64,000 bases of DNA from contig VZRR01010248.1 of assembly GCA_013398015.1 (NCBI GenBank), positions 248,001 to 312,000 of the forward strand, read 5' to 3'. Within the stretch, counting starts at the first letter, position 1. Every line of letters starts with the position of its first letter. Below, piece by piece: positions 44,115 through 56,330 of this stretch. The stretch comes from Oreocharis arfaki. Lineage: Eukaryota > Chordata > Aves > Passeriformes > Paramythiidae. Made by a program: the position numbers and the translations under genes. Below the pieces are notes generated by a model. It was not told the origin of the DNA. It searched no databases and saw only the letters and a list, made by a program, of their open reading frames with translations.

Positions 44115-47100
44115 CTGAAAAATAAAAATATAAACTATTTTCAGTGCATGTGTGCCTTTGCAGTCCTGATTCAGCTTTGTGATCAGATCTGAGCATTTCA
44201 TCCCCAGATCTCAAGGCCACATTTGGTGCTTTCACAGCGTGGGTTCCCCATCCACAGTGGCACTGTTGCCAAAGATACCAGACCACCCTGCTTAGCAGTG
44301 CTACTCTCAGGAACTGTACCGAATTGGCCTGTATGGATTTTATTTTATTTTTTTCTAGTTCCCATCCAGCCACACCTCTCATACAGAGTGGTCTTTTCAG
44401 AGAAGGGTGTGGACTCAGTTTGAGCAGGGCTGGTGGGACCTGAACACTTCTCTTGTCGGGGGGGGACCAGAGAACACACATCCCGCTAAATCTATGCCCA
44501 AGGTGCAGCCCACCCACCCCAGGGGGTACCACACCCCTGCCCACCCTCCATACACCCACGGGGTCACTGTGCACCCGTGCGCCAGCAAGCCTCTTCCCTT
44601 CAGGGCTTGACCTGACATCTAATGAAGTGATGGCACATGAATCAGACTCCTAGAATGAATGACTGGTAGAAAGCTTCCCTAGGGCTAGTTTTCAGCCAAA
44701 ACTCTCAACAGTAGGTTTTCTGTTTGGTATTTTTTCAATTAAAAAAGATAAAACTGGCTCCAAAAGTACTTGCTCTGCAATACTGCTGAAGTGTTCACTC
44801 TGATATTTCCAGGGAGCCTTGAAGCACCCTGAAAGTTTATGGCAGTCTTTCCATGTGGCTACAACTGCCACAACACACCATCTTCCCTCACTGAGATTAG
44901 CAGACGACAGTGCACTGCAGTCTACTGAAATAGGAGTCACTTCAGGAGCCATTGCGGCTGTATTTCAATGAAAATGCTTCAATCTCTGGCTAGAATATTT
45001 CACGCTGATGGTTTTTTTTTTCCCAATTAAGTAAAAACCAGAGGAGGAGAAGTAGCCCTTCATAACTCTGTAAGGTGGAAACCTAAGAGTCCCAACAGTC
45101 CTATACATTCAGTTTCGCTCCTTTCCTGGTGCGTAAATGCAAGCAGGTCTGAGTTGATTTAAAATGTACTTTGAGGGTGCTGAATGCTGCAGTAGCTTTC
45201 AATCCCTCCAGACTTACCTCTGAAGTCCTACAAAGTAATGCATTATGTACCTGAGCCCATTGGAGTAATTGAAAAGACTCCCTTTGGCTTCAGTGGACTT
45301 TAGATCAGGCCACAACACTATAAACGAAGTAATTGCAATGAATCAAGTAGTTCCAGCACTTCCTTCTTAAAGAAACAAAGTCACTACTTCCTTCTGGATT
45401 AATCCAGAAGAAACAGGCATATTTCATAAATTAATCATGAAAAGCTTTGAATGGAGAGTCCTTGCCACACAGCAGGAACAATTTCTAAATACCTTGGATC
45501 AGAACTTGAGCTGTATCAAATGACTTTATCTTCAGCAAACCTACGCTGATTTTCACAGCTGGTTCAGGAAACAGATTTTAGTGACAAAGGTAAGATGCAA
45601 TGAATAGCTTGAGCATATTGGTGTTTTGACCATCAAATGCAATCATAGAAACTGAGAAATATACCAGGTTGGAATTTAAACTTTCTGCAAGGCATTCAGA
45701 TGATAATGGAGATGGGTCTTTGAAGCAGTTTCTCCTTGCTTCCCTGGAAGAAATGAAAGGGAGAGCATCTAAGCATGAATGAGCTGATCATTTCTGCTAG
45801 CTGCAGGGACGAGGCATTGCTTTGCCTTATTACTACCCTTCAAGAGCCCAATGCCAGGCAAAATTAGTCATGACCTTTCAAGCTAGGCATGTCCTGGTTG
45901 GCCATGGGTTGTGGCTTTCAGAGGAAAGGTCACCATGCTGTGGAAGCCTAAAAAAGAATGAGAAGTCAGGTTCATGTGGAAAATTGGGGATCCCTCCTTC
46001 CCCAGCAGGACAGAATCCCTTTCCTAAAGCTCTACAGTGTCCAGATGGTCAGTTCAAGTGGTTATCTCTTTTTTGATTTGTTTTTTGCCCAAGAACTGCA
46101 TATTTATGATGAACTAAAATGATTTGCAAGGCAGTCATAAGTGGAGATTGAAAATAGATAAGAAAATATTTTTTTTCAAAAACAAAGTTTTGTTTCAACA
46201 GATAAACAAAACACTTTTTTTTTGGTGATAGTTTTTTGATCTAAATGATTTTTAAAAATGGTTTAATTTCTTTAATTAAAAGTTTTGCTGCAACTCAAAA
46301 TGGACATTCTGGGAACAAAAAATACCAACCAACCAAACAATAAAAAAGAGAGCCCTGTTTTGCGTCAAAACCACTTTGTTCTTGATTTTTGTATCATTTC
46401 ATCTATCAAACTAATCAGCTAACAGAAAAAAGGGCAGTCTTCCAAGTTGAATTTCCAACATCTGTGTCATGCAATTTTGAAGTCTTGGAAGTTCAGATGA
46501 ATTACTTCTGGATGAACTGCTATAGCACCAAAGGCCTGATCAAAGCCCACTGAAGTCAACACTACTGCTTCTATTGATTTCAGTGGGCCGTGAATCCCTC
46601 ATTGTTTTCCCAGGAGTATTCAAGGGCTGAAACTTTTCTCGGAAGAGAAAGATCTGCCAGAAAAGGTACAAATGTACCATACTTACCAAGAAATCCAGGG
46701 CCATTGTAATAAGGGTTCCAGAATTCAATTACTGTATAACTGCTATTGCTATACATATTATTATTTTATTGCTCCTTTTCCTTTGAGCTTCCAGCCTTGT
46801 GCAGCCCCTCTGCTGAGGTTTGTACGTAACCTTTCACAGGCTTGTATCTGCCTGTCATAAGACAGGCTGGAAAATGCACATTTTCTCTTTCTTTATAGAA
46901 AATGCATAAAATAAAACCACTACCTATTTTATTATGCAGACCTCATAACATCTGTTCTTTATGGCTACTTGTTTCAACGAGACGTGGTACCAAGGAGTAC
47001 TGCAAATATTCCTGTACACTCACTCATACAGACAGAAACAGTCTCCACGTGGGAAGTGTTTTCTCACTTAAAATAAAGTATTGCAGCTATTGGCGGGAAA

Positions 47101-50100
47101 TACTAAGTAAAAACTGTAAGAAAAAAATAAGAGCTAAAATTAAGAAGGTTTTTTTTTTTCCTAATTTCTTAAAACAGAGATATCATATTTGTTTTAAGTA
47201 TTTCTGCTCTTCAGGAGGAACAACAGCTTATGAATCTCTTTATTACTCTTGATATTTTACCAAAATAGCATTTATCTACAAAACATATTCTGGTTTAAAC
47301 TCTTCTAGATTGCATTAACTTGAAAACACTTCCTGAATTAAAGGATGAAAACAATATTTGCAAGTTTCAGAAAGACTAGTTCAGAAAAAAAAAATGCTGT
47401 CGTATCTTGACATATCTATATCATATTTTGAGAAAAATGAAAAATATAAAGAATTTTAAAGCATGAAGCAAAGTACATCGTATTCCAAAGGCCGAAATGT
47501 TTCCTCTTTGCATATCAATACATCTGCTTGATATGACAGCTATGTACACGTATCTATTCACTTTATGCATCCTCTTTAGCACATACACAATATACAAAGG
47601 ATGTGTCAATGGTGTGTGGCTCAAAGCATGTTTTTGCTTTTCATTTCCAATTTCTCTGCTTAGTGGTCCACCTGTTGCTTGTATGGTATGTGCAGTGGAA
47701 CAGCATTAAGCAGCTGCTGGCCCTGAGACTTATCCTCGGAACAAACCGTACTTTAGGCTAGAAAGCGAGTGCTTGAGCTCACCCTGTATCTATGAGGGAC
47801 CCTGCTATTATTTCCCACAGCTCAGATATTTTATAGGTGGTAATCACAACGAAAGAGGTGAAGTAGAAGTGCTGACAAAGCCGTGCCTATCAAGCCTGCA
47901 AAGAGAATTTCTTCAGAAGCAGGTGGAGTCCCAACAGCAACATAGTTTGAAACCTGGAATTATTTCAGCATGTTGTAGAAAAGCCTGAAGGTGAATGTTC
48001 AGCTGCAACAGCTGTAAACTACTTGGATTTTAATGGATGAAAAGATGCTTATTTGCATATTTGGGGACAGATGTAAGCAGTCTTTCAGTAGGAATAGCTT
48101 GCCAATGGAAATATGAATTCTGCATTATAAAACCACTATGGATGAGTATATTTTACCTTTTATGAAGCATCTGGAAACAGCAAGTCCCAAAAGCCACCAG
48201 TATCAACAGCAGTAGTGGTATAGTGGGTATTACAACATAAATTAGATTCGGAATTATACCTACAAGGCAAAAGTCATTAATGTCTCCCATGCTGAAATGC
48301 TTTTAACCATGTGAGTAAAAATCTGGAGTAAAATAATAGAAATACATTAACTTAAACAAAAGAACACATATATTCCTTCTACAGGAAGAGCTCCAAAGAG
48401 AACTCAGCAGTATCAAGAATAAAACAGCACTTGAGTTATGCGCAAAACATGTCTTAAGGTCTTCAATTCTGATATTTTACAACTTCATAATTCAAAATTG
48501 AAGTATTTTAACACAGTTCAGTTCACCGATTTTTACAGTCCATTTTAGCTGTAAACTCAGTTGTCTTTGTATGATGGATTCCCTGCCCATGCAGGACCAC
48601 AGGAGGAATGAGCCTGGCTCTCGCCTTCCCTTTCCCTTTAAAAGACACATATAGCCTCTCCTTGACCAATGAGGAAAGCTAAAGGTGCTCCTCTGCAGGT
48701 CCCTGGGCAAAAGGAGTGGGAAATGGTACAAGCGGAGACTCTATTATCTGTCTACAATAGAAGATGGGGTCTGCAGCTTCCAGAAGGGTACTGTTTCCCA
48801 GTAACTATATGCCCATGTTTTACACTAGCACACATTTAATGTACAAATTGTGGAGAGTTTCTTACCCGTTGCCCTATTCTGAAAGTATTTTTCACTAGTA
48901 AGAATAAATGTGAATATTCAGATTGTGTCTGAGTTTTAGAGAGAGAGTCTTTGCATAGTTTGTATTAAATGGCATTATTGATTTCAAACCACCGTTCATC
49001 AATATATTAATTCCTCTGGAGTTACAAATAGTGGAAACACCAGTTAGGAAGCTGGCTCAAATCCAGACAACCACTGGGGGAACAAAGCACCCACTTTCTG
49101 CAATCCCATGGTGCAATCCTATAAAACCCAGAGTTGCTCCTTAGACATGTTCAGTTCCTTGAACTACAGCCATGCTACAACTCTTCATGAGCCTCGGGAC
49201 TCCGTTCAGGAGATAAACTGCTGAATGAGGCAGCCAGGGGCATTGCAGAACCTGGGTAGTAGGTATCCACTTCCCAAATATCAAGTGTCACCTCTGCTGG
49301 GAATCTCAGCAAGGCACTGAACTCCTCTTAGCATGTGGTTTTCCTTAAAACACGGGATACCTGGGGGAGCTATGGACACAGTGTTTATTCTAAGTTTGGC
49401 GAGACAAGGAAATAGTTTGTTTCCACAGTAACTAAGAGGACTAAGACTCTTGAAATGTTATTCAAATATATGTATTTTCAGGGCATTTCCCAGGGAAACA
49501 GACTGTTTCTTCCTATTGATAAAAATAGAAACAAACATTAATTTGATTCCACTGTTAATATTTTTAGCAGAACACTAAATTCATATGAACACATTACCTG
49601 TTTCAGTAGCAATAATATGATACTGATCTTCTGGTTTGCTTGTGTCATAAGGATTTCCTGCTGGCACTGTTGGAAAAATATCTGAAAAGGAGATGAGACA
49701 TTCTAGGAAAATCGTAAAAAATATGGCCATTATGTCGTTAAAGAAATTAATAGTAATTACATTTAAATTTATATTGGGAAAATGAATATTTTTATGAGTT
49801 ATTAAATAAACATGTAAACAGGATTTTATTACAAAATTGGAATTATATCTGGAACAAGAATTACAAGCAGTGCTATTCTGAACAAGAGCCATATATTTGT
49901 AGCTGTTGCTCTCTGATGGATTCATTTTTCCTGTGTTCCAGTTCTTAACTGTGCCTGTTAAACCTGAGTAATTTTGGAGGATCTTGTAAACTGTACTTAT
50001 AATTAGGTATTTACCAAAGCAACTGAATTTAATGTGTCAAAATTTCTTACCGTATTCAGGCTCTGCTCTGTCTCCTAATTCTTTTTCTAAGACATTATCT

Positions 50101-53100
50101 GTTAAATCAATATTTGAAATTGGTTGTTGAAGAATGAAAAATGTAATAAATGTAATGCAATAAAACAGATGTTTCCATTATTTTTCATGCAGTATCGCAG
50201 AAGCAGATACATTCCCCAAAAAATAATTGCTTAATTCTTCAGCATTTCATCTTCTTACCAAAGACTCTTTGCAAACTAGTGTCAAATCACCTCTAGTTCA
50301 TACTTTCTGCTCCTTAGAAGAGGGCTATAGTTTACTCCAGTTCCAGTTCTTGGCAGCTTCTGCTTTAATGGCTAATGGTTAATGGCTAAGCCACTGAACA
50401 CCCTAACTTCTTGTGCTGAATAAAGCTCCTAACATATTCAAAGCTTCATTTGTGCAGACAATTCTAGAACAATGTAAGAAGTTCTCTCTATCATAAAGTT
50501 ATACTAACTTAACGGTGCTATGAGACTACAGTTCCGAGTTTCTTGATAGATACAAACTGCTGGGAGAAATCAGAACAGTGATAAAGCCTACTAGAAAAAG
50601 GCAATTATTTCACCTACTCTGGTAAAAAATAGCTATATTTGGCCATATATAACGAAAAATGCCAAGATACCCCAAAGAACTGAGCTGCTGCCTCTTGACA
50701 GCAGAAGAGGAGATGAGTTTTTAATTTGATTGCATAATCAAACCTACAGGAGCTGGACAGGAACTAAATGTGGTTGCAATTACCAACCTACAATTAAATT
50801 TAAGATCGCTGAATGATCAATATGATCCAAAGCCCAACTGAACATTGCAACAGTAAATGCTGTCAAGGGAAGCACTATAAAGAGTGCTTGGAAAAATAAA
50901 AGTGCCTACCAGAAATGTAGTTGCTGCTTGAGCAAGGCTGCCTAATGAGAACTGCCCTGGACTATCTGCTGATACAATTAGATGCAACTTCATCACAGTC
51001 ACCCACAACCTGCTTTGGCCTGTGGCTGGTATCACATTCCATATATTGAATACAGACAGGAGAGTCGTGAAAACAACATATTTGGACAACAAAATGAAAT
51101 TCAATATGCACGTGGCACTTTAATACTCCTGGTGAAATGGATGTATTTTGTGTTGCTAAGAGCTGACATTGAAGCCATTACAGTGATTTGAGAGGGAAAA
51201 AAAAGATCATTTGTAAGTCTCACTTGGTCTGAGATAACAAATGTAATTTTCTTACAAACATTGTGGTACTTTCTTCAGGCAGTGAAAGAAATGTCCTATA
51301 TCTATTTATATACATTTATGCATCTACTCCTTTCCTCCATGTGACAGAAAAATACATTTCTGGAGAATAGTCTGTTTTGCTAAAGAGCACAATTCCAACA
51401 GTTTGAAAAATAAATAGCTACAATTCAGTAGTACTGTATTTAGCTGTATAACAATGTCAATACTAACAATCTACCTGTACATTGTTTGCCTTATATGCCT
51501 CACTATAAAATAATAACCCATTTCTACCTAGAGAAAGAAATATAAATGTATTTTCATTGTTACTGCTATCACTTTGTTTTCTGCCGATACAAAATACCCA
51601 GCATTTTCTCAGATGGTAAAAGCAGTAGAAAAAACAATTATTTATCACATCTCAACAAGAATGGTAAGTAGTTCACTATTACAGAATAATTATCTAATTT
51701 AAATTTGTTTGCTTTTAAAGCTATGAAACACACCTAAAACCGAACCTTTTTAATAAAGCCTGCAATTTCTGACATAAAAATGTTGGGGTTTTAACAACAT
51801 AAAACATTTTTATTTTGTTACACTATTTCAAAGTAATTCGAACAGTTCTAAAAGGGATAAAATTGCATATGCTGCCTTGCCTTGAAGGGCCTATGATGAT
51901 TAGTGATCATCATAAAGTAGTGATATTCACGAACAATTTCAAAAACAGGAACAGATTTAGGAGACGGTGATAAAATATGTTGGTATATCAACTCTTCCAA
52001 ATATTTAATATTTGCTTGCAATATTAATTGCCATTAATATCTTCATTAAGAGACCAGTGAGTTAAAAAGTTGTGTACCACCAAAACCGGAAAAAAAAATA
52101 GCCTGGATCTCTACAAATAGACAGATCTCTACAAAGAGAGTGATTATTGCTTGATCATCAGCGTACACAAAGCATGTAGGAAACTGCAGAATTATATAGG
52201 TCAAATAGCTGCTAAGAGTAGGATTTTATAGAATCATAGAATGGTTTAGGTTGGAAGGGATATTAAAGAACATCTTTTTTCCAACTCCCTGCCATGGGCA
52301 GGCCTTCCACTAGACCAGGTTGCTCAAACGCCAATCCAACCTGGCCTTGAACACTTCCAGGGATGGGACATCCACAGCTTCTCTGGGCCACCTGTGCCAG
52401 TGCCTCACCACCCTCACAGGAAAGAATTTCTTCCNGTGCTGGGAGCCCAGAGCTGGATGCAGCACTGCAGGTGGGGTCTCAGCAGAGCGGGGCAGAGGGG
52501 CAGAATCCCCTCCCTGCCCTGCTGCCCACGGGGCTTTGGATGCAGCCCAGCACACGGGGGGTTTCTGGGCTCCCAGGGCACACGGCCGGGGCATGTCCAG
52601 CCTCTCACCCACCAGCACCCCCAAGTCCTTCTCCCAGGGCTGCTCTGGGTCTGTTCATGCCCAGCCTGGATTGGTACAGGGGGTTGCCCTGACCCAGCAC
52701 CTTAGACTTGGTCTTGTTAAACTGCGTAAGATTCCCATGGGCCCACTTCCTGAGTTTTTAATTAATAAATGAAATTAATCTATAATTTCATATGCATTCT
52801 GATTTTCAGCTTAGTTTTTGAAAAGACACACCAAAAATTATTTGAAAACATTTGCATGATCCTGCTGAAAAACACGTTTTCATTTACTGTAAGTACTGCC
52901 AAGAAAAGAAAATGTTACAGGCTCAAACTGGAAAGTTTACTTTTCACGTCCTTTCTGATTTTGCACCATGTTCTAGTTTATAGATCACTTTTCCTCTATT
53001 GACATATACAGAGCTTATGTCATGTCTGGAAGCACAGCCAAATTGCCTAGGATCTGTTTTTTCTGTCACCATCTCAACTAGCATGCATCTGCTTTTCATA

Positions 53101-54830
53101 TCTCTAAGCATCTCTACACGCATGAATGCAGAATTTTTTCCTGCTGTTCTGGACTTCATTCTTCAAGCCATGACATTTTGAAACAGCCACCACACATAAG
53201 TTGGTACAAAATGGCAGGGCAGAGACTACAATGACAGTGCAGTATTTTTTACAGGAGGACCAAAAGACGTCTTGGTCATCCTTCCTGGAAAGTAGAAAAT
53301 GTCCACTTGAAACACCTTGTGAGGAAAAAGTAGCTAGGGAATTAATTAAATCAAAACAAACCTGGGAATGCATGATAGTGACGCTAACTTCGAAAACATT
53401 CTTATTAGATAGAAACTAATAATTATTTAAATGTATTAAATGTTTATTTGAATGTATTATAATTTTATTTTAATAGTTGTTATTGACATATTATATCCTC
53501 TGTTAATGCCAGCTCAGGCACACACGAAAGGAACCAGAACCACAGGCCAAAAGACATTTGAAGATTCCCTCACAAACCAAGAGGCAATTGTTTTTCTAAG
53601 ACAATGTCCCACCTGTGAAATATAACTCTAGTTTCACCTACCTGGGGCATATTTGCAGATAAAATTGTGCTTCATGTTGCATCTATCATCGTTCCATTGA
53701 TAAAGGTATGGCCCTCCCAGACCAGGGTTTGCAGTTGGCTGATGATACATCACCACACAAGCTTCACTTCCACAGGAAGGCTCATCTGTGTACCAATTTC
53801 TAGTTTTTGAAGATAAGGTTCATCAGGATGACAAAGAAAAGAGTTTGCCAAAGAAAAGAGTTTGCATCAATGAAGAAATATCAACCCCAAAAGTCCCACC
53901 CTCTTCAAAGATGGCCTGTATTTCCCACAACCCTTCTGTGAAAGGAGTTTAAGGCCCAAGCTCCACATCTCTGAATCTTAAAAAAATTCTGATCAAAGCA
54001 CCTCTGCAGAAATAACACCCTACTGCTCTGCTTTCTTCCCTTTTAGACTCTTACCTGTCCCCTTGTCTTGAGTTCTGTGAGTCGCTGCTAATCTGGCCTT
54101 TGACTTCATCAGGAAATTAAAGGCTTTTCAAAAAGGGTAGGAACAAAACAATTTACTCTAATCATCTCACAATAATTTATTTGGTGGCTTGCTCCCTGAT
54201 TTGCGGTGGCCAGAGCCTTGCAGAATTTACCTGCCTGCTTTCAGAGCACACCGTAAAGACTCTGTGTGTGGCAGAAAAATCTCCAAATGTCATGAAGAGG
54301 CAAACTCTGTGGATGGGAGCAAAGAAATTTGTAGGCTGAAGCCACACAATGTCATCCTGTCACAGCTTCAGATTCAAAACCCCGGTTGCCAGCTACCCTT
54401 TGTCTGGAGAAGTCAAGGGGGAGATGCCACAAACTTCACGGCTTCAAGCAAGACCTGGCATTTCAGGCTCCATTTCTTTCCATGAAACCTTCTTGATAAG
54501 CAGTTTCACACACTTACCTGAATGGTGACATACTTCCATCAGCCCACTGGTAGAGGTCGGGGCAAGCACTCGACGTGGCCAATCCGTCACCACTTCTCCA
54601 CAGCCCAATCCAGAAATCACCATCAGAAATCCCAGAGCCTGATTTGGTGAGGTTTTGCAGCATGTTTTCTATTAGCTGCTGCTCAGCTTCACTTTCCAAG
54701 CTCAGTAAAGCCCCACCATCGATTTCACAAGCCTGGCGGGCCTCCTGGAAGCCCACGCGTCTAGACAAGTCCTGGAAATAGGCTAATTTGTAACACGAAC
54801 GCTTGAAGGCACCATAGCACACCTTCTGGC
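44030..54830 (-). CDS. CHODL: CHODL (chondrolectin), lectin domain to stop; signal-peptide exon not found
   Basis: Chondrolectin is a type I membrane protein with one extracellular C-type lectin-like domain, known from muscle, cartilage and motor neurons. Read on the minus strand, five coding exons (54518-54830, 53642-53799, 49598-49681, 48157-48259, 44030-44114) join in consistent phases to 246 codons plus a partial one. In human I recall about 27 residues (signal peptide) before this point. The first exon here begins with two bases completing a Gly codon followed by QKVC. Domain order: lectin domain, Pro/Thr-rich stalk, transmembrane helix, short basic tail ending SSMEV. An extra 48-bp exon at 50051-50098 is also phase-compatible. 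The promoter and exon 1 should lie beyond base 64000, as mammalian CHODL has a very long first intron. Genomic span; segments are listed separately. Confidence 0.95.
44115..48156 (-). other. CHODL intron before the terminal exon
   Basis: 4.0 kb with no CR1. An isolated GC-rich patch lies at about 44450-44610 and carries open frames on both strands. The rest is AT-rich and unrecognised. Confidence 0.8.
48157..48259 (-). CDS. CHODL: CHODL exon, transmembrane segment
   Basis: The exon encodes IIPNLIYVVIPTIP, a run of hydrophobic residues (LLLLILVAFG), then TCCFQMLHK. This is nearly identical to the recalled human transmembrane segment with its juxtamembrane Cys pair. The acceptor is ccttgtag and the donor is gtaaaa. 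Confidence 0.96.
48260..49597 (-). other. CHODL intron, stalk to transmembrane
   Basis: 1.3 kb of unique sequence; nothing recognised. Confidence 0.85.
49598..49681 (-). CDS. CHODL: CHODL exon, extracellular stalk
   Basis: The exon encodes IFPTVPAGNPYDTSKPEDQ and then ATETG, aligning with the Pro/Thr-rich stalk of human chondrolectin. The acceptor is cttttcag and the donor is gtaatg. It is less conserved than the lectin domain, as expected for a stalk. Confidence 0.9.
49682..50050 (-). other. CHODL intron between cassette and stalk exons
   Basis: 369 bp between the candidate 48-bp exon and the stalk exon. If the cassette is skipped, it is part of one larger intron (49682-53641). Confidence 0.7.
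50051..50098 (-). CDS. CHODL: CHODL candidate 48-bp in-frame cassette exon
   Basis: On the minus strand this segment has an acceptor (atttaacag) and a strong donor (gtaaga). It enters and leaves in the same phase (1-1) and has no stop: it adds 16 residues (NVLEKELGDRAEPEY plus the split codon) between the lectin domain and the stalk. Skipping it also leaves the frame intact and gives the human-like junction. The acceptor polypyrimidine tract is weak, so inclusion may be alternative or absent. Confidence 0.5.
50099..53641 (-). other. CHODL intron, lectin domain to stalk
   Basis: 3.5 kb containing one CR1 copy (52229-52755). The rest is AT-rich and unique, with no extra lectin-like exon. Confidence 0.8.
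52229..52755 (-). mobile_element. CR1 LINE fragment with ambiguous base
   Basis: Begins tatagaatcatagaatggtt, then gggacatccacagcttct, cagtgcctcaccaccctcac and aaagaatttcttcc. After an N at 52435 it jumps to a more 5' CR1 block (gagcccagagctggatgcag, ggtggggtctcagcagag). It ends near gtcttgttaaactgcgtaag. All long GC-rich open frames here are CR1 shadows. Confidence 0.93.
53642..53799 (-). CDS. CHODL: CHODL exon, C-terminal half of C-type lectin domain
   Basis: The exon encodes NWYTDEPSCGSEACVVMYHQ, then PYLYQWNDDRC and HNFICKY. The W-N-D calcium-site motif is present. The sugar-specificity motif position reads E-P-S, not E-P-N or Q-P-D. The donor is gtaggt. A 17-bp tandem repeat lies upstream of its acceptor. 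Confidence 0.96.
53800..54517 (-). other. CHODL intron inside the lectin domain
   Basis: 718 bp splitting the lectin domain after the ADGS block. It holds the 17-bp tandem repeat near the acceptor and nothing else recognised. Confidence 0.85.
53832..53865. repeat. perfect 17-bp tandem duplication
   Basis: The unit caaagaaaagagtttgc occurs twice in a row. On the CHODL sense strand it is pyrimidine-rich and sits roughly 32-66 bases upstream of the exon that starts at 53799, near the expected branch point. Confidence 0.95.
54518..54830 (-). CDS. CHODL: CHODL exon, N-terminal half of C-type lectin domain
   Basis: The minus-strand acceptor is ttttcag and the donor is gtaagt. The exon encodes QKVCYGAFKRSCYKLAYF, FQEARQAC, LLSLESEAEQ and DGDFWIGLWR, ending CPDLYQWADGS. 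WIGLW is the conserved C-type lectin core motif. It has one residue more than human in the GDG...ACPD loop. Confidence 0.97.
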
Positions 54831-55774
54831 CTGAAAAATAAAATAATGGGACTGTTCAGAGTACAGTAATGAATATCAAAGCTGCAGGAAAAGAACACAG
54901 TACATCATGCATATGCTGATGGAGGACTGGAGATTTTTGTCTGAGAGGATTCACGCTGATAACACTGGCACCACTGAAATCCTTTGCTCTAATTTAAATG
55001 GCAAATAGCACACAGTTCATGGGAATCTATGCCATCTTCCCACGGCCTGTGAAACTCTCCAAAACACTGAAGATTCCCAATAGGTTCTAGAAAAATATTC
55101 TCTACTTTAATGACTGTACCATCAGGCCTCTGTTAAAGCCAGAATCCGTTTGGAGGGTATTTTCTTACCTATTTCATACTAATGGACCGATTTCATTTTT
55201 ATTTTGTAATTGGAGCTATTTCATTTAAAAAAAAAAAGTTTCAAATTCCCATTTTTAGTGGCAAGAAGCAGCTGGAAATTTTTTTGATCCTCAAAGTTAG
55301 CCTTGAGAGGCCGTATATGAGAGGAACTCATAGCCACTCTTTACTACAATGTGCCTAAGTACAACCTGTAAGGGTGCATGGAAGGAGGGAGTCTGCTCCT
55401 TCCAGCTCTTTGTCTGAGAAAAAAACCCATCTTTTTCCTAAAAAGGAAAAATAATTATAATTTTCAGCTACTAAGACTCTCTGGAGTTTATTCAAGATGA
55501 GGGATTAACATAGTCACTTGTCAGCTGCAACCAAACTCCAGTATGTTTATTTAGGGACAGAGAGAAGGCTTCTAAATACAACCATCTCTTAAAAAAAAAA
55601 AAACCAAAATCAAGTTTTGCTAGTATAGAAATTTATCATTGGAGAAGAAAAGTAGGAAAATTTATTTTGTGAAGTAAGAATGACTGAAGGATACCAAAGT
55701 AATAAAAAACTACCAGGCATTATCTAGATAGTTTAGAAATCAACAGAAGTCAGCATTTTACTGGAAAATTTGAG

Positions 55775-56330
55775 AAATCACACAATATGCTGAGCCGAGA
55801 GGGGTCATTGAGGGTCATGGAATCCAACTCCTGGCCGTGTGCAGAACAACCCAAGAGCCACACCATGTATGTGAGAGCATTGTCCAAACACTTCTTGAGC
55901 TCTGTCAGGTTTGGTGCTGTGACCACTTCCCTGGGGAGCTGCTCCAGTGCCCAACCACTCTCTGGGTAAAGATCCTTTCCTGGATATCCAACCTAAACCT
56001 CCCCTGACACAACTTCATGCCATTCCCTTGGGCCCTGTCCCCGGTCACCACAGAACAGAGATCAGTGCCTGCCTCTCCACTTCCCCTTGTGAGGATGCTG
56101 AAGACCACAACGGGGCCTCCCCTCAGTCTCCTCCAGCCTGAACAGACCAAGTGCCCTCAGCCACTCCTCGTAACAGCTTCCTCTCAAGGCCCTTCACCAT
56201 CTTCGTAGCTCTCCTTTGGGCACTCTTTAAGAGCTTTATATCCTTCTTACATTGAGGCACCCACAACTGTTCACAGCACTTGAGGTAAAGCCACACCAGC
56301 ACAAAGTACAGTAGCTCATTGTACCGTATC
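55775..56330 (-). mobile_element. CR1 LINE fragment, reverse orientation
   Basis: Includes ggtcatggaatccaactcc, cacttcttgagctctgtcag, ccctggggagctgctcc, ggccctgtccccggtcacca and cctcagccactcctcgtaac. About 550 bp of CR1 3' sequence on the minus strand, in the first CHODL intron. Confidence 0.9.

Noticed and set aside
44023..44574. 183-codon minus-strand open frame, the longest in the window
   Set aside because: It overlaps the CHODL terminal exon in a different frame and runs through intron sequence. The homologous CHODL frame with its own acceptor and stop explains the conserved part.
52310..52772. 150-codon and related open frames
   Set aside because: They are CR1 sequence (reverse orientation), and the frames cross an N base.
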